In this document: positions 34,709-42,119 of the stretch, piece after piece
Layout: each line of letters starts with the position of its first letter
Position numbering within the stretch: position 1 is the stretch's first letter
Origin: Leptospirales bacterium
Lineage (GTDB): Bacteria > Spirochaetota > Leptospiria > Leptospirales > Leptonemataceae
Length of the DNA stretch: 64,000 bases
NCBI GenBank assembly: GCA_019694655.1
Contig: JAIBBN010000009.1
Span: forward strand, 61,379 to 125,378
Direction of reading: 5' to 3'
Program-made: the position numbers and the translations under genes
Notes under the pieces: generated by a model
The model's database searches: none
What the model was told of the DNA's origin: nothing
The model's input: only the letters and a program-made list of their open reading frames with translations

Positions 34709-35854
34709 CTAGAGATTGGCGGCAATGATCGAGCGCATCACCTCGCTGGTGCCGGCGCCCAGCGTGCCAAGGCGCGCATCGCGGTAAAAGCGCTCTACCG
34801 GATACTCGTGCATGAAGCTGTAGCCTCCAAAAATTTGACCCATCTCGTAGCCGATTTCGATCATCGCTTCCGTAGCGTGGAGTTTTGCCGCCGACGATTC
34901 GATGGGCGCCGCCTCGCCGCGGTCCTCTTTCAAGGCGCTGCGGAAAAGCAACAGGCGACTGGCATCGAGCTTCATCCGCGCTCGAGCAATCTTGTCCTGA
35001 ATGGCCTGAAAATTTGCAATCGGCTGACCGAATTGATGTCGTTCCCGCGCGTAGCGCAATGCGCTGTCCATGGCTGCCATGGCGCCGCCCACGCCGCCAG
35101 CAACGAGAACGGTGCGTTCCCATTCGAGCGTCGCCCTGCCAACGCGGGCAAAACCGCTGTTCTCGACGCTTACCAGATTCTCCTCCGGGACCTCGCAATC
35201 TTCGAAAATGAGCTCGGAAGTGAGGCTGGTGCGCATACCCAGCTTTTTGAGCCTTCGACCGACGCGAAAGCCCGGAAAATTCTTCTCCACCAGAAAGACG
35301 GATATCCCCATGGCCCCGCGCTTCTTGTTGGTTACGGCCATGACCGTAAAGAGATCGCCAATCGGTCCGTTGGTGATAAACATCTTCGAACCATTTAATA
35401 TATAACGATCTCCTCGCTTTTCCGCCCGGGTTTCCATGCTGCCGGCAGCGTCGGAACCGGCGCCTGGCTCGGTGAGGCCGAGACCGGCGGTCCATTCGCC
35501 GCTGGACAGTAGCGGCAGGTAGCGCCGCTTCTGATCCTCCGTACCACACAGTGCAATGGGCATGCCGCCAATGATCGTGTGCGCGCCCCAGGCGAGGGTC
35601 AAACCGCCGTCGCTGCTGCCATGAGCAAAGGCCTCGGTAGCTGCGGTGGTAGCAAGGCAACTGGCGCCCTGGCCGCCGTACTCTGCCGGAAAGCTCAGCC
35701 CCAGAAGACCCATCTCGCCCATTTTGCGCCATAGCTGCGGGTCCCAGCGCTCCTCGGTATCGCGCTCTTCGGCGCTGGGAGCTACATGTTGCCGGGCAAA
35801 ATCGAATACGGCCTCGCGAAACTCAAGTACGTCCGCTGGCATGGCGAAGTTCAT
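34709..35854 (-). CDS. Acyl-CoA dehydrogenase (first of the pair)
   Basis: A 381-residue acyl-CoA dehydrogenase starting MNFAMPADVLEFREAV. Blocks include GLGLTEPGAGSDAAGSMETR near residues 124-143 and YSFMHEYPVERFYRDARLG near 346-364. The residues near the end are LGAGTSEVMRSII, without Glu at the usual medium-chain position; TLEWERTVLVAGG (about 237-249) supplies it on helix G, as in isovaleryl-CoA dehydrogenase. The substrate is therefore likely a branched or long-chain acyl-CoA, as an inference. Its ATG overlaps the stop of the TetR gene by four bases, so it is in an operon with the regulator. Confidence 0.93.
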   Translation of the reverse strand: MNFAMPADVLEFREAVFDFARQHVAPSAEERDTEERWDPQLWRKMGEMGLLGLSFPAEYGGQGASCLATTAATEAFAHGSSDGGLTLAWGAHTIIGGMPIALCGTEDQKRRYLPLLSSGEWTAGLGLTEPGAGSDAAGSMETRAEKRGDRYILNGSKMFITNGPIGDLFTVMAVTNKKRGAMGISVFLVEKNFPGFRVGRRLKKLGMRTSLTSELIFEDCEVPEENLVSVENSGFARVGRATLEWERTVLVAGGVGGAMAAMDSALRYARERHQFGQPIANFQAIQDKIARARMKLDASRLLLFRSALKEDRGEAAPIESSAAKLHATEAMIEIGYEMGQIFGGYSFMHEYPVERFYRDARLGTLGAGTSEVMRSIIAANL

Positions 35855-36486
35855 ACGACTCTCCCAAAACTTCCGGAATGGAGAAAGGTGCGCATGCGTC
35901 GCTTTACGCCCTTGACATAGCGTGCGTCTACTTTGCGACCATCGCTGTAGACGCCGCTGGAAAGCATTGTCAGCGTTGTGTCTACGGCGCCAAAAAAAGC
36001 AAAACTCAAGAAGCGTGGATCGGCATCCGCCGGCAATTCGCCGCGTTCAATGGACGCCTGAAAAATCTCCTCGATCATTTCAACGATGCGTCGTACCAGC
36101 TCAAAGTGCGGCAGTTCTTTGAAATTTCGAGCGCGCACCACCTCCTGCACCAGCAGCCGAATCAAATCTGGCCGGGCAATCAAGGTATCGAGCATGTAAT
36201 CGCTGATTTGCGTCAGCTTTTCGACGCCCGACAACTCCTGCTGCCGGATGCGGCGGATACGATCGCCAAAGCGCTGCCAGAGACTTTCCACGATATGGGA
36301 AAAGATCCGCTCCTTGGAACCGAAGTAGTGGTAGACCAGGCCGTAGGCGACGCCAGCGCGCTCGGCAATGTCCGCAATGCGCGTGCCGTGGTAGCCCTTC
36401 TCGGCAATGACAGTAATGGCCGAGGACAGAATGTGCTCCTGACGATTGGCCTTGCGCTGTGCACGCAGTGCGCCATTTCGATTCAT
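35851..36486 (-). CDS. TetR family regulator of the acyl-CoA dehydrogenase genes
   Basis: A 211-residue regulator starting MNRNGALRAQRKANRQEHIL at 36486, with the TetR HTH (AITVIAEKGYHGTRIADIAE, then RAGVAYGLVYHYFGSKERIF) at residues 22-62. The start is chosen because AGGAGAGG lies nine bases upstream. The rest of the protein is helical and would bind an acyl-CoA or similar ligand. The four-base overlap with the dehydrogenase gene suggests it represses its own operon. A 22-bp palindrome 56-77 bases before the start is a likely operator. Confidence 0.92.
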   Translation of the reverse strand: MNRNGALRAQRKANRQEHILSSAITVIAEKGYHGTRIADIAERAGVAYGLVYHYFGSKERIFSHIVESLWQRFGDRIRRIRQQELSGVEKLTQISDYMLDTLIARPDLIRLLVQEVVRARNFKELPHFELVRRIVEMIEEIFQASIERGELPADADPRFLSFAFFGAVDTTLTMLSSGVYSDGRKVDARYVKGVKRRMRTFLHSGSFGRVV

Positions 36487-36541
36487 GCGTGAGGCCTCTC
36501 CTCTTGAGCGCCGCTGCAAGCGGGCGCTACAGGGCTCAGGT

Positions 36542-36563
36542 ATTGATTGACAAGTCAGTCAAT
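36542..36563. promoter_or_regulatory. Probable TetR operator palindrome
   Basis: The sequence ATTGATTGAC-AA-GTCAGTCAAT is a 22-bp inverted repeat with nine of ten arm positions paired perfectly, the tenth being a T/G mismatch. It lies between the divergent TetR and DUF971 genes, 56-77 bases upstream of the TetR ATG and 28-49 upstream of the DUF971 ATG. Its shape, a pair of TTGAxTGAC half-sites, is typical of TetR-family operators. It could control both directions. Confidence 0.7.
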
Positions 36564-36590
36564 TTTGGTCAAGCGCAAAGCGAGAGTAGA

Positions 36591-36920
36591 ATGCTATCAA
36601 CCCTTCCCGATCAGATCGATTTTGATGCTCAGGACCTGCACATCCGCTGGAAGGATGGCAAGGAGTGTCGGCTTGGGCTTTTGGCCTTGCGTCGCAATTG
36701 CCCCTGTGCCGTCTGCCGCGGCGGACATGAGGCCGATGCGCGTCCCACAACCGGCGGGATTGAATCGATTGCCTTGCTTTCCTGGAAGAAAGTGGGTCGC
36801 TATGCCCTGCAACTGAACTGGTCGGACGGCCACGACACGGGCATCTATACCTACGATCATTTGCGCGAGCGCTGCAACGAAAAGCCCCAGAAAATTCCGA
36901 GGCCGCCCCCTTTTTTTTGA
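36591..36920 (+). CDS. DUF971 domain protein
   Basis: A 109-residue protein starting MLSTLPDQIDFDAQDLHIRW. The compact domain LRRNCPCAVCRGGHEADARP (residues 33-52) with two close cysteines and SDGHDTGIYTYDHLRERC near 78-95 match DUF971, a domain also found at the N terminus of gamma-butyrobetaine hydroxylases and linked to Fe-S proteins. It likely binds metal. The gene is divergent from the TetR gene, with the palindromic operator in the spacer. It ends in a Pro-Phe tail. Confidence 0.85.
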   Translation: MLSTLPDQIDFDAQDLHIRWKDGKECRLGLLALRRNCPCAVCRGGHEADARPTTGGIESIALLSWKKVGRYALQLNWSDGHDTGIYTYDHLRERCNEKPQKIPRPPPFF

Positions 36921-36969
36921 TCAGACAGGCGCCAAATCTCGTATTTGATCTGGAGGTCTCTTAAAGGAT

Positions 36970-37377
36970 ATGAGGCATATTCAACGAATTTCGCTGTTTT
37001 TGGCTTTGCTGGCTGCGTCAGTCACCGCCGGCTGTGCATCGGCCCGGATGGTTTCCGTTCAGCCGGGCGCGGGCGGCACGATAGGCATCGGCGGAGGATT
37101 CCTGCAGCGCGATGACGCGCGCGCCAATGCCAATGCAATGATGGCGACGAACTGTGGAAACAAATCGCCGCGCATCGTCAGCGAAGGTGAAGTAGTCGTT
37201 GGTCAGACAAGCAGCGGCTCCAGCCAGACCAGCGGGCAATCCACAACCAACGCGGCAGGCGTCCGGGTTGGCAATGTGGGCGTCGGTCAACGCCGCACCG
37301 ACAGTCAAAGTCAAACCGTGAGCAATTTGACCACTCGGGATATTACCGAATGGCGCATCGACTACGTGTGCGAATAG
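36970..37377 (+). CDS. Small predicted lipoprotein
   Basis: A 135-residue protein with a signal peptide MRHIQRISLFLALLAASVTAGC and lipobox TAGC (Cys22). The mature part is rich in Gly, Ser, Thr and Gln (GQTSSGSSQTSGQSTTNAAG) and carries two further cysteines, in ATNCGNK and at the C-terminal DYVCE, that could form a disulfide. I do not recognise a family. GGAGG precedes the ATG, at about 15 bases. It is a stand-alone gene followed by a hairpin and a tRNA on the other strand. Confidence 0.72.
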   Translation: MRHIQRISLFLALLAASVTAGCASARMVSVQPGAGGTIGIGGGFLQRDDARANANAMMATNCGNKSPRIVSEGEVVVGQTSSGSSQTSGQSTTNAAGVRVGNVGVGQRRTDSQSQTVSNLTTRDITEWRIDYVCE

Positions 37378-37380
37378 GGC

Positions 37381-37417
37381 TCAATGCCGGCGGTCTCGCA
37401 TGAGGCCGCCTGAATTG
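37381..37417. terminator. Hairpin between convergent lipoprotein and tRNA genes
   Basis: A strong stem, GGCGGTCTC (37389-37397) and GAGGCCGCC (37402-37410), with a GCAT loop and one G-T pair. The outer arms TCAAT (37381-37385) and ATTGA (37413-37417) extend it. It lies between the convergent lipoprotein gene and tRNA-Arg, where a two-way terminator would fit, but no long T-run follows on either strand. Confidence 0.5.
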
Positions 37418-37436
37418 AGGCCTTTGCGCAGTTTTG

Positions 37437-37510
37437 TGCGCCCAGAAGGATTCGAACCTCCGACCCCTTGGTTCGTAGCCAAGTACTCTATCCAGCTGAG
37501 CTATGGGCGC
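37437..37510 (-). tRNA. tRNA-Arg (ACG)
   Basis: A full cloverleaf on the minus strand. The acceptor stem is GCGCCCA with TGGGCGC, the D arm TAGCTCAGCTGGATAGAGTA, the anticodon stem-loop CTTGGCTACGAACCAAG and the T arm GGAGGTTCGAATCCTTC. The anticodon is ACG, which reads CGN arginine codons after A-to-I editing. The 3' CCA is not encoded in the gene. A small repeat hairpin lies downstream. Confidence 0.95.
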
Positions 37511-37589
37511 TTTCTGGAGACCGGATACCGTGTATTCCCAGGCGGCGCCACGGTCAACTGAAAGTAGAAGCGGCGCCCGCCTCAAGGAT

Positions 37590-37871
37590 CTACCAGAAGG
37601 CCTCAACTGCCAGCGCAACGACGCGGTAGCGCTGGCCAACCGTGTAATTTGCAAGGAAATGAAAAGCGGAGACTTCTAAACGCATTTGTAAGTTCAGGTA
37701 GGGAATTGCCGATTGTGCATAGATGTCGCTGCGGCTGATCACCTGAAAGGGAGGTTCAGCGCCCAATCCCGAATAGCTGCTCTGAAAGGCAGGCGCAACC
37801 GCCTGAATGATTGGCCGCGCGCTGCAAGCGCCAGGCTCAATAAAAAAACAGCGCGTCGCTGCCGCGCGCAT
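37590..37871 (-). pseudogene. Possible remnant of an outer-membrane beta-barrel end
   Basis: In the 326-base gap between tRNA-Arg and the end of the GT-C gene, one open frame reads to a stop at 37590. Its last residues are LEVSAFHFLANYTVG followed by RYRVVALAVEAFW, alternating hydrophobic strands with a terminal aromatic pair, which is the pattern of an outer-membrane beta-barrel C terminus. The open frame begins inside the neighbouring gene and has no signal peptide, so it may be a decayed or truncated gene. The rest of the gap shows nothing I recognise. This is a weak call. Confidence 0.3.
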
Positions 37872-39618
37872 CCTGCCAGCAACTGCGGTAGCGTTCCAGA
37901 AATGGATCCTGTTCCCATCTGGCAGCCAGCGGCAGGAGCTGTTCGATGGTTTGACCGTAGCGCAGCTCCAGGCGTTTGACGATGCTGCTGCCTTCCTGTT
38001 TCAAGAGCAAGAGCTGCTGCAGGCGCTGCACAGGCCGGTCCAGTCTGGCCAGGATTTCCGGATCAAGGCTCAGCACGATGCCCAGGTCGGTGCGCATGGC
38101 GCGATCGTAGTGCGGTTCTCCGCTGGAACAAAACAACATCCCGCGTCGCAATACATGTTCGCGGTCCAGGTAGTGCTCATGTCCCGGTCGCCAGCGAACC
38201 AGAACCGGCGACAGCGCAACGTCGCGATTGGGCAGGGCCTGCTCATCCAGAATGTAGACGCGAGGACCGGCGGCGACTCCCGAGTATCCCAGGCCAATAC
38301 CGCGCAGGCAGTGCGCCTGTGCCTGACTGTTAGCAATGTGCAGGGGACGGAGGTCCAGGCACTCTGCAAGACGACGATAGCGATCGCCTGTCAAACCCCA
38401 GGCGTGGCGCTGCCCAAAGAAGAGCGAGAGCGGCGAGGCGCCGGAGGCTTCAAAGAAATAGCGACGCTCATCGGCGATTCCGCCGCGCGTTAAGGGTTGG
38501 GGCCAGAGGCTCAGCGCAGTCAGCGCTAAAAGGCCCGCCCAGCGCAGCGCTGCTGTCGTGCGCTGGGCCAGCATGCCTTCCAGCCAATTGCGGAGCGATT
38601 GTAACGGAGCAATCGCCGGCGTCGCCTGGAGCCAGCGCTCAGCAAGGACGGACAGAATGAAAATTTGCGGTAAAAAGAAACGGTAGGCCATAAAATCGCC
38701 GCCCACTCGTACGATGTACCAAGCGGAAAGCGCCGCGGCGCCGGCCTCGCGCAGATTGGCCAGCGAACGCTGGGGTCCAAGCTCTCGCCGCCACCGATGC
38801 CAGAGCGTTGGCAGGAAGGCCGCCGGCCCGAGCAGCCAGAGAATCGGCGCCCCCGAAAGCGTGGCGTAGAGGTACTGCAGTCCCTGGCGGTAGTAAGGTT
38901 GCAAACCGGACTTCGCATAGTATGTATTCGGAAATAGATCGTGATAATAGAGAAAGCGAAACAGGTGATAGGGGGCTACCGTAAGCAGCAGACCAGCGGC
39001 CCAGAATATCGCTGGCGTCAGTCGCAGTTGCCAGCGTCCTTGCCAGTCGCGTTGCAGCGCTTCCACCGCCGCGAATCCCGAGTAGTAGAGGCCAAGCAGC
39101 GCCAGTTCCGGTCGGCACAGGTAGATCAGTCCCAGCAGTACGGCATTTTGGAGAGGATGATCCAGCAGTCGACCGCGGTAGGCGTTCCTGAGAAAAAGCG
39201 CCAGCAACACAAAGAGCAGCGAGTACTCCATCCCCGCGGTGGCAAAATCGCGAAATCCTGAAATCCCGGCCAGGGCCAGGGCCGCAAGCGGCAGGCGGCC
39301 GGCGGATAGAGCCGGGCGGGCCAGCAGCGCCAGGGCGCAGCCGCTGCATAACAGTCCGATCACAATGGCGCCGCTGTGCAGCGGCAAGCCGGCGCCCTTC
39401 AACAATACCAGGCACATCATCCAGAGCGGATGGGTAAAGGACTCGATGTTCTCTCCGGGGTTGTAAACCAGGCCCAGGCCGCGATAGAGATTCTCCACCG
39501 AGCGAAAAGTGATGTAGGCGTCCTCTGTCACCCAGACTCGGGAAGCTATGCTGTAGACCAGAAAAAGTAGACAAAGCGCGGCAAAGATGCGCTGCTCTCG
39601 CGGCTGCTGGGAAATCAT
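37837..39618 (-). CDS. Polytopic GT-C type glycosyltransferase-like membrane protein
   Basis: A 593-residue protein with about ten membrane helices in its first 380 residues and a soluble C-terminal part. The early motif EDAYITFRSVENLYRGLGLV (residues 32-51) carries the acidic residues of GT-C enzymes that use polyprenyl-phosphate sugars. GLVYNPGENIESFTHPLWMM and VRVGGDFMAYRFFLPQ further support this, as they resemble AftB-like and related arabinosyl/mannosyl transferases. The likely job is transfer of a sugar onto an envelope glycan on the outer face. It is alone on the minus strand, divergent from the K+ channel gene. Confidence 0.82.
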   Translation of the reverse strand: MISQQPREQRIFAALCLLFLVYSIASRVWVTEDAYITFRSVENLYRGLGLVYNPGENIESFTHPLWMMCLVLLKGAGLPLHSGAIVIGLLCSGCALALLARPALSAGRLPLAALALAGISGFRDFATAGMEYSLLFVLLALFLRNAYRGRLLDHPLQNAVLLGLIYLCRPELALLGLYYSGFAAVEALQRDWQGRWQLRLTPAIFWAAGLLLTVAPYHLFRFLYYHDLFPNTYYAKSGLQPYYRQGLQYLYATLSGAPILWLLGPAAFLPTLWHRWRRELGPQRSLANLREAGAAALSAWYIVRVGGDFMAYRFFLPQIFILSVLAERWLQATPAIAPLQSLRNWLEGMLAQRTTAALRWAGLLALTALSLWPQPLTRGGIADERRYFFEASGASPLSLFFGQRHAWGLTGDRYRRLAECLDLRPLHIANSQAQAHCLRGIGLGYSGVAAGPRVYILDEQALPNRDVALSPVLVRWRPGHEHYLDREHVLRRGMLFCSSGEPHYDRAMRTDLGIVLSLDPEILARLDRPVQRLQQLLLLKQEGSSIVKRLELRYGQTIEQLLPLAARWEQDPFLERYRSCWQDARGSDALFFY

Positions 39619-39720
39619 CGCGGCTCCATGGTCAGCGGGCTCGCTCCGGGCGATGACGACGACTACAATATTGTAAGATGCAGGAGACCTTCGCTTGCCT
39701 CTGGCAACGGGAATCGCGGA

Positions 39721-40821
39721 ATGCTGCAGGCGTCCAATGTGGGGCGCTTTGCCGGGGCGATGATCAAGACAAATGGAAACGTTGGTTTACTGCGCCGCTG
39801 GCGTCTGCCGCTGCGGGGGGCCTGGCGTCTGATCCGCGATAGCGGACTCAGCCTGGCAAGGCCGACCTTCTTTCTTTGCTTCTTGCTGGCCGGCGGCGTC
39901 AGCGGCTACCATCTGATCGAGGGCTGGACGCTGTTTGATTCTCTGTATATGACGGTGATTTCGGTGAGCACCGTTGGCTTTGGCGAGATACATCCGCTCT
40001 CCAATCACGGACGAATGTTTACCATGTCGCTCATTTTGGGCGGCGTACTCTTTTATGGTCTGGCTCTGGACGGGGTGCTAAAGGCCTTTGTCGGCGCTCG
40101 CTTTCGCACATTCTTTGAGGAAGTCCGCATGCAAGAAAGCATCAGCAGATTGAAGAATCACTTTATCATTTGTGGCGGAGGCCGTATGGCGGAAGCGATG
40201 GCCCGCGAGCTTGATCGCTCAGGCGTTCCTTTTGTGGTCCTCGATCCAAACCCGGATTCCGCAGTCCAGCTGCTGCGTTCGGCTGGCAAAGTTGAGTGGT
40301 TGGTCCTGCTGCTGGATGCCTTGCAGGAGGAGTCTTTGCTTGCCGCGCGCATTGAACAATGCCGCGGCCTGGCAGCTGTGCTTCCTACTGATGCCGACAA
40401 TCTTTTCGTTGTGCTATCGGCAAGGCGCCTGAATCCCTCAATTCGCATTGAGACGCGCATTGCCAGAGAAAGCACGCGCCCAAAAATGCTGCAGGCCGGG
40501 GCTGACCGGGTGCTGTCGCCGTACTCCACGGCCGGATTGCATATGGCGCGCAGCCTCCTGCATCCGGAGGTAGACGAGTTTCTGGAAGTGATCTTGAAGC
40601 GGGCGCATTACGAATTCGAGATGAAAATCCATACGCTGCGCGCCGGCGATCCGCTGCTGGGCGCAACCCTGGCAAATACCGACTTTCGCGAGCGAGGCTA
40701 CCTGGCCGTGGGCATTCGAACGGTTGGCGGTCGAATGATCTTTGCGCCCCACGGCGATACGGTGCTTGGTGAAAATATGGAGATTCTGCTGCTTGGCCCG
40801 GGCCAGGAAAACGAGCTCTGA
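39721..40821 (+). CDS. Potassium channel protein with TrkA_N and TrkA_C domains
   Basis: A two-helix K+ channel. The pore helix-filter sequence TVISVSTVGFGEIHPLSNHG carries the TVGFGE filter. A Rossmann-type RCK (TrkA_N) domain follows at HFIICGGGRMAEAMARELDR, then a TrkA_C domain with EFEMKIHTLRAGDPLLGATL. RCK domains gate channels in response to Ca2+, nucleotides or similar ligands. I annotate the ATG at 39721 (366 residues); another ATG at 39760 and an upstream start at 39628 are also possible, since no ribosome site is decisive. It is divergent from the GT-C gene. Confidence 0.88.
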   Translation: MLQASNVGRFAGAMIKTNGNVGLLRRWRLPLRGAWRLIRDSGLSLARPTFFLCFLLAGGVSGYHLIEGWTLFDSLYMTVISVSTVGFGEIHPLSNHGRMFTMSLILGGVLFYGLALDGVLKAFVGARFRTFFEEVRMQESISRLKNHFIICGGGRMAEAMARELDRSGVPFVVLDPNPDSAVQLLRSAGKVEWLVLLLDALQEESLLAARIEQCRGLAAVLPTDADNLFVVLSARRLNPSIRIETRIARESTRPKMLQAGADRVLSPYSTAGLHMARSLLHPEVDEFLEVILKRAHYEFEMKIHTLRAGDPLLGATLANTDFRERGYLAVGIRTVGGRMIFAPHGDTVLGENMEILLLGPGQENEL

Positions 40822-40890
40822 GCTACAACCCAGCAATCGAAAAAATCCTTGCTTCCATTCGATTTGTATGCTTTATTTGTGTTTGAATAC

Positions 40891-41233
40891 GGGGACGAAA
40901 CGGTTTCGACTGCTGTGATCCGTAGTCAGGGGCGCATGCCGAGTTGAGGAACTCGTAAAAACCTCAACCTTTAACTGCCAACAACGAACTGGCACTGGCT
41001 GCTTAATAAGCTTCCAGCGCTCTTGATCGCCTCCCCCTCGGGGCGGTCGTAGAGCGTCAAACTTCGGGGGGCGCTGCGGAATGGCGCGAATCGCATTCCG
41101 AGTAAGCCTTTGGTTCGCAAAGCGTCGCTCGTCGCGCCGACGGGTAAGGGCGACGCTCTAAACTCCGCCGGCTAAGCATGTAGTGGTTCTGGTTGCGCAC
41201 CGTAGGACGCGGGTTCGACTCCCGCCGTCTCCA
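40891..41233 (+). ncRNA. ssrA: tmRNA (ssrA), tag peptide ANNELALAA
   Basis: The 5' end GGGGACGAAACGGTTTCGAC and the 3' end GGGTTCGACTCCCGCC plus CGTCTCC make the tRNA-like domain, with acceptor stem GGGGACG pairing with CGTCTCC and a G-T pair at the third position as expected for alanylation. The tag frame is GCC AAC AAC GAA CTG GCA CTG GCT GCT, then TAA TAA, at 40977-41009, coding ANNELALAA. As I recall, this is the tag of Leptospira. The CCA end is not encoded. The molecule rescues stalled ribosomes. Confidence 0.96.
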
Positions 41234-41246
41234 TAGACAGTGTTTG

Positions 41247-42011
41247 TCAAATGTAACCTCGTAGCCAGTAGGCGACGATGCCAAGGTACTCCTTGATTGC
41301 CACTGTCGACAGTGACATGGCCCCCGGCGCCGGCATGATTCCCTCCGGGCCTGGATCGACAACTGAGCGATAGTAGTCTGTCGGAAAGGGAATAACCGCC
41401 AGGCCCTGTTTACGAAAACAGAGCGTTGCGCGCGGCAAGTGGAAGGCCGAAGTCACCAACAGCACTCGAGTCCAGCCGCGGCTGCGCGCCAGCGCCGCCG
41501 TTTCAATGGCGTTTTCCGCCGTATTTCGAGAGCGGTCTCCGATGACGATCGCGCTCTGTGGAATGCCGCGGGCCAGCAGCCAACGCTGCAAGGCGCGGGC
41601 CTCCGGCTCGCCGCGCTGCAACATCAAACCCAGGCCGCCGCTGATTACCAGTAGCGGCGCCTTGCCCGCCCGCCACAAGAGCTCGGCGGCGAGGATGCGG
41701 TCTACGCTATCCAGAAACTCAGGTCCTTCCAGTCGCGCACTCAAAGGATCGCTCATTCCGCCCAGAACAACGATGGCGTCAGCCTGTGGCGCGTCGGCGC
41801 TGCGCATTTGCGGGTAGGCTGACTCCAGCGGCGCAATCAGCGCGCCGCTGATGCGGTTGGTGGAGAGCAAGAAAATTGCAACCAGGGCCAATCGAAAGAC
41901 CAAACGAAAGCGAGAGCGTGGCAGCTTGATTGCAGCGACGATGGACAGTAACAGAAACAGAGCATAGGGGAAAAGCAAGCCGCTGAATATTTTGGAGAGG
42001 TAAAAAAACAA
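41247..42011 (-). CDS. YdcF/ElyC-like DUF218 protein
   Basis: A 254-residue membrane protein with helices near residues 8-30 and 34-55 and then a DUF218 domain. Key blocks are ADAIVVLGGMSDP near 79-91, LLVISGGLGLM near 119, and IGDRSRNTAENAIETAALAR near 157-176, with the conserved Asn/Thr pair. This is the YdcF/SanA/ElyC group, implicated in envelope and peptidoglycan metabolism, though its reaction is unclear. The start is a TTG at 42011 supported by AGGAG six bases upstream. It ends 13 bases from the convergent tmRNA end. Confidence 0.86.
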   Translation of the reverse strand: MFFYLSKIFSGLLFPYALFLLLSIVAAIKLPRSRFRLVFRLALVAIFLLSTNRISGALIAPLESAYPQMRSADAPQADAIVVLGGMSDPLSARLEGPEFLDSVDRILAAELLWRAGKAPLLVISGGLGLMLQRGEPEARALQRWLLARGIPQSAIVIGDRSRNTAENAIETAALARSRGWTRVLLVTSAFHLPRATLCFRKQGLAVIPFPTDYYRSVVDPGPEGIMPAPGAMSLSTVAIKEYLGIVAYWLRGYI

Positions 42012-42119
42012 GTTTCACTCCTGGTCGCATGTATCATGCTGAACGACCTCGGGCTTTCGACAAATAGAATTGCTGCCTGCAGTGTGGCAGTCAGCTGTCC
42101 CCGAAAAGCGGCTCTGCAA

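Noticed and set aside
34680..35732. 350-codon frame inside the first acyl-CoA dehydrogenase
   Set aside because: Arg/Gly-rich frame overlapping conserved dehydrogenase blocks.
36900..36920. Run of T after the DUF971 gene as a terminator
   Set aside because: The T-run codes for the terminal Phe residues and stop, and no stem lies before it.
38639..39574. 311-codon frame on the same strand as the GT-C gene
   Set aside because: Shifted frame of the same gene; hydrophobic helices and motifs are in the other frame.
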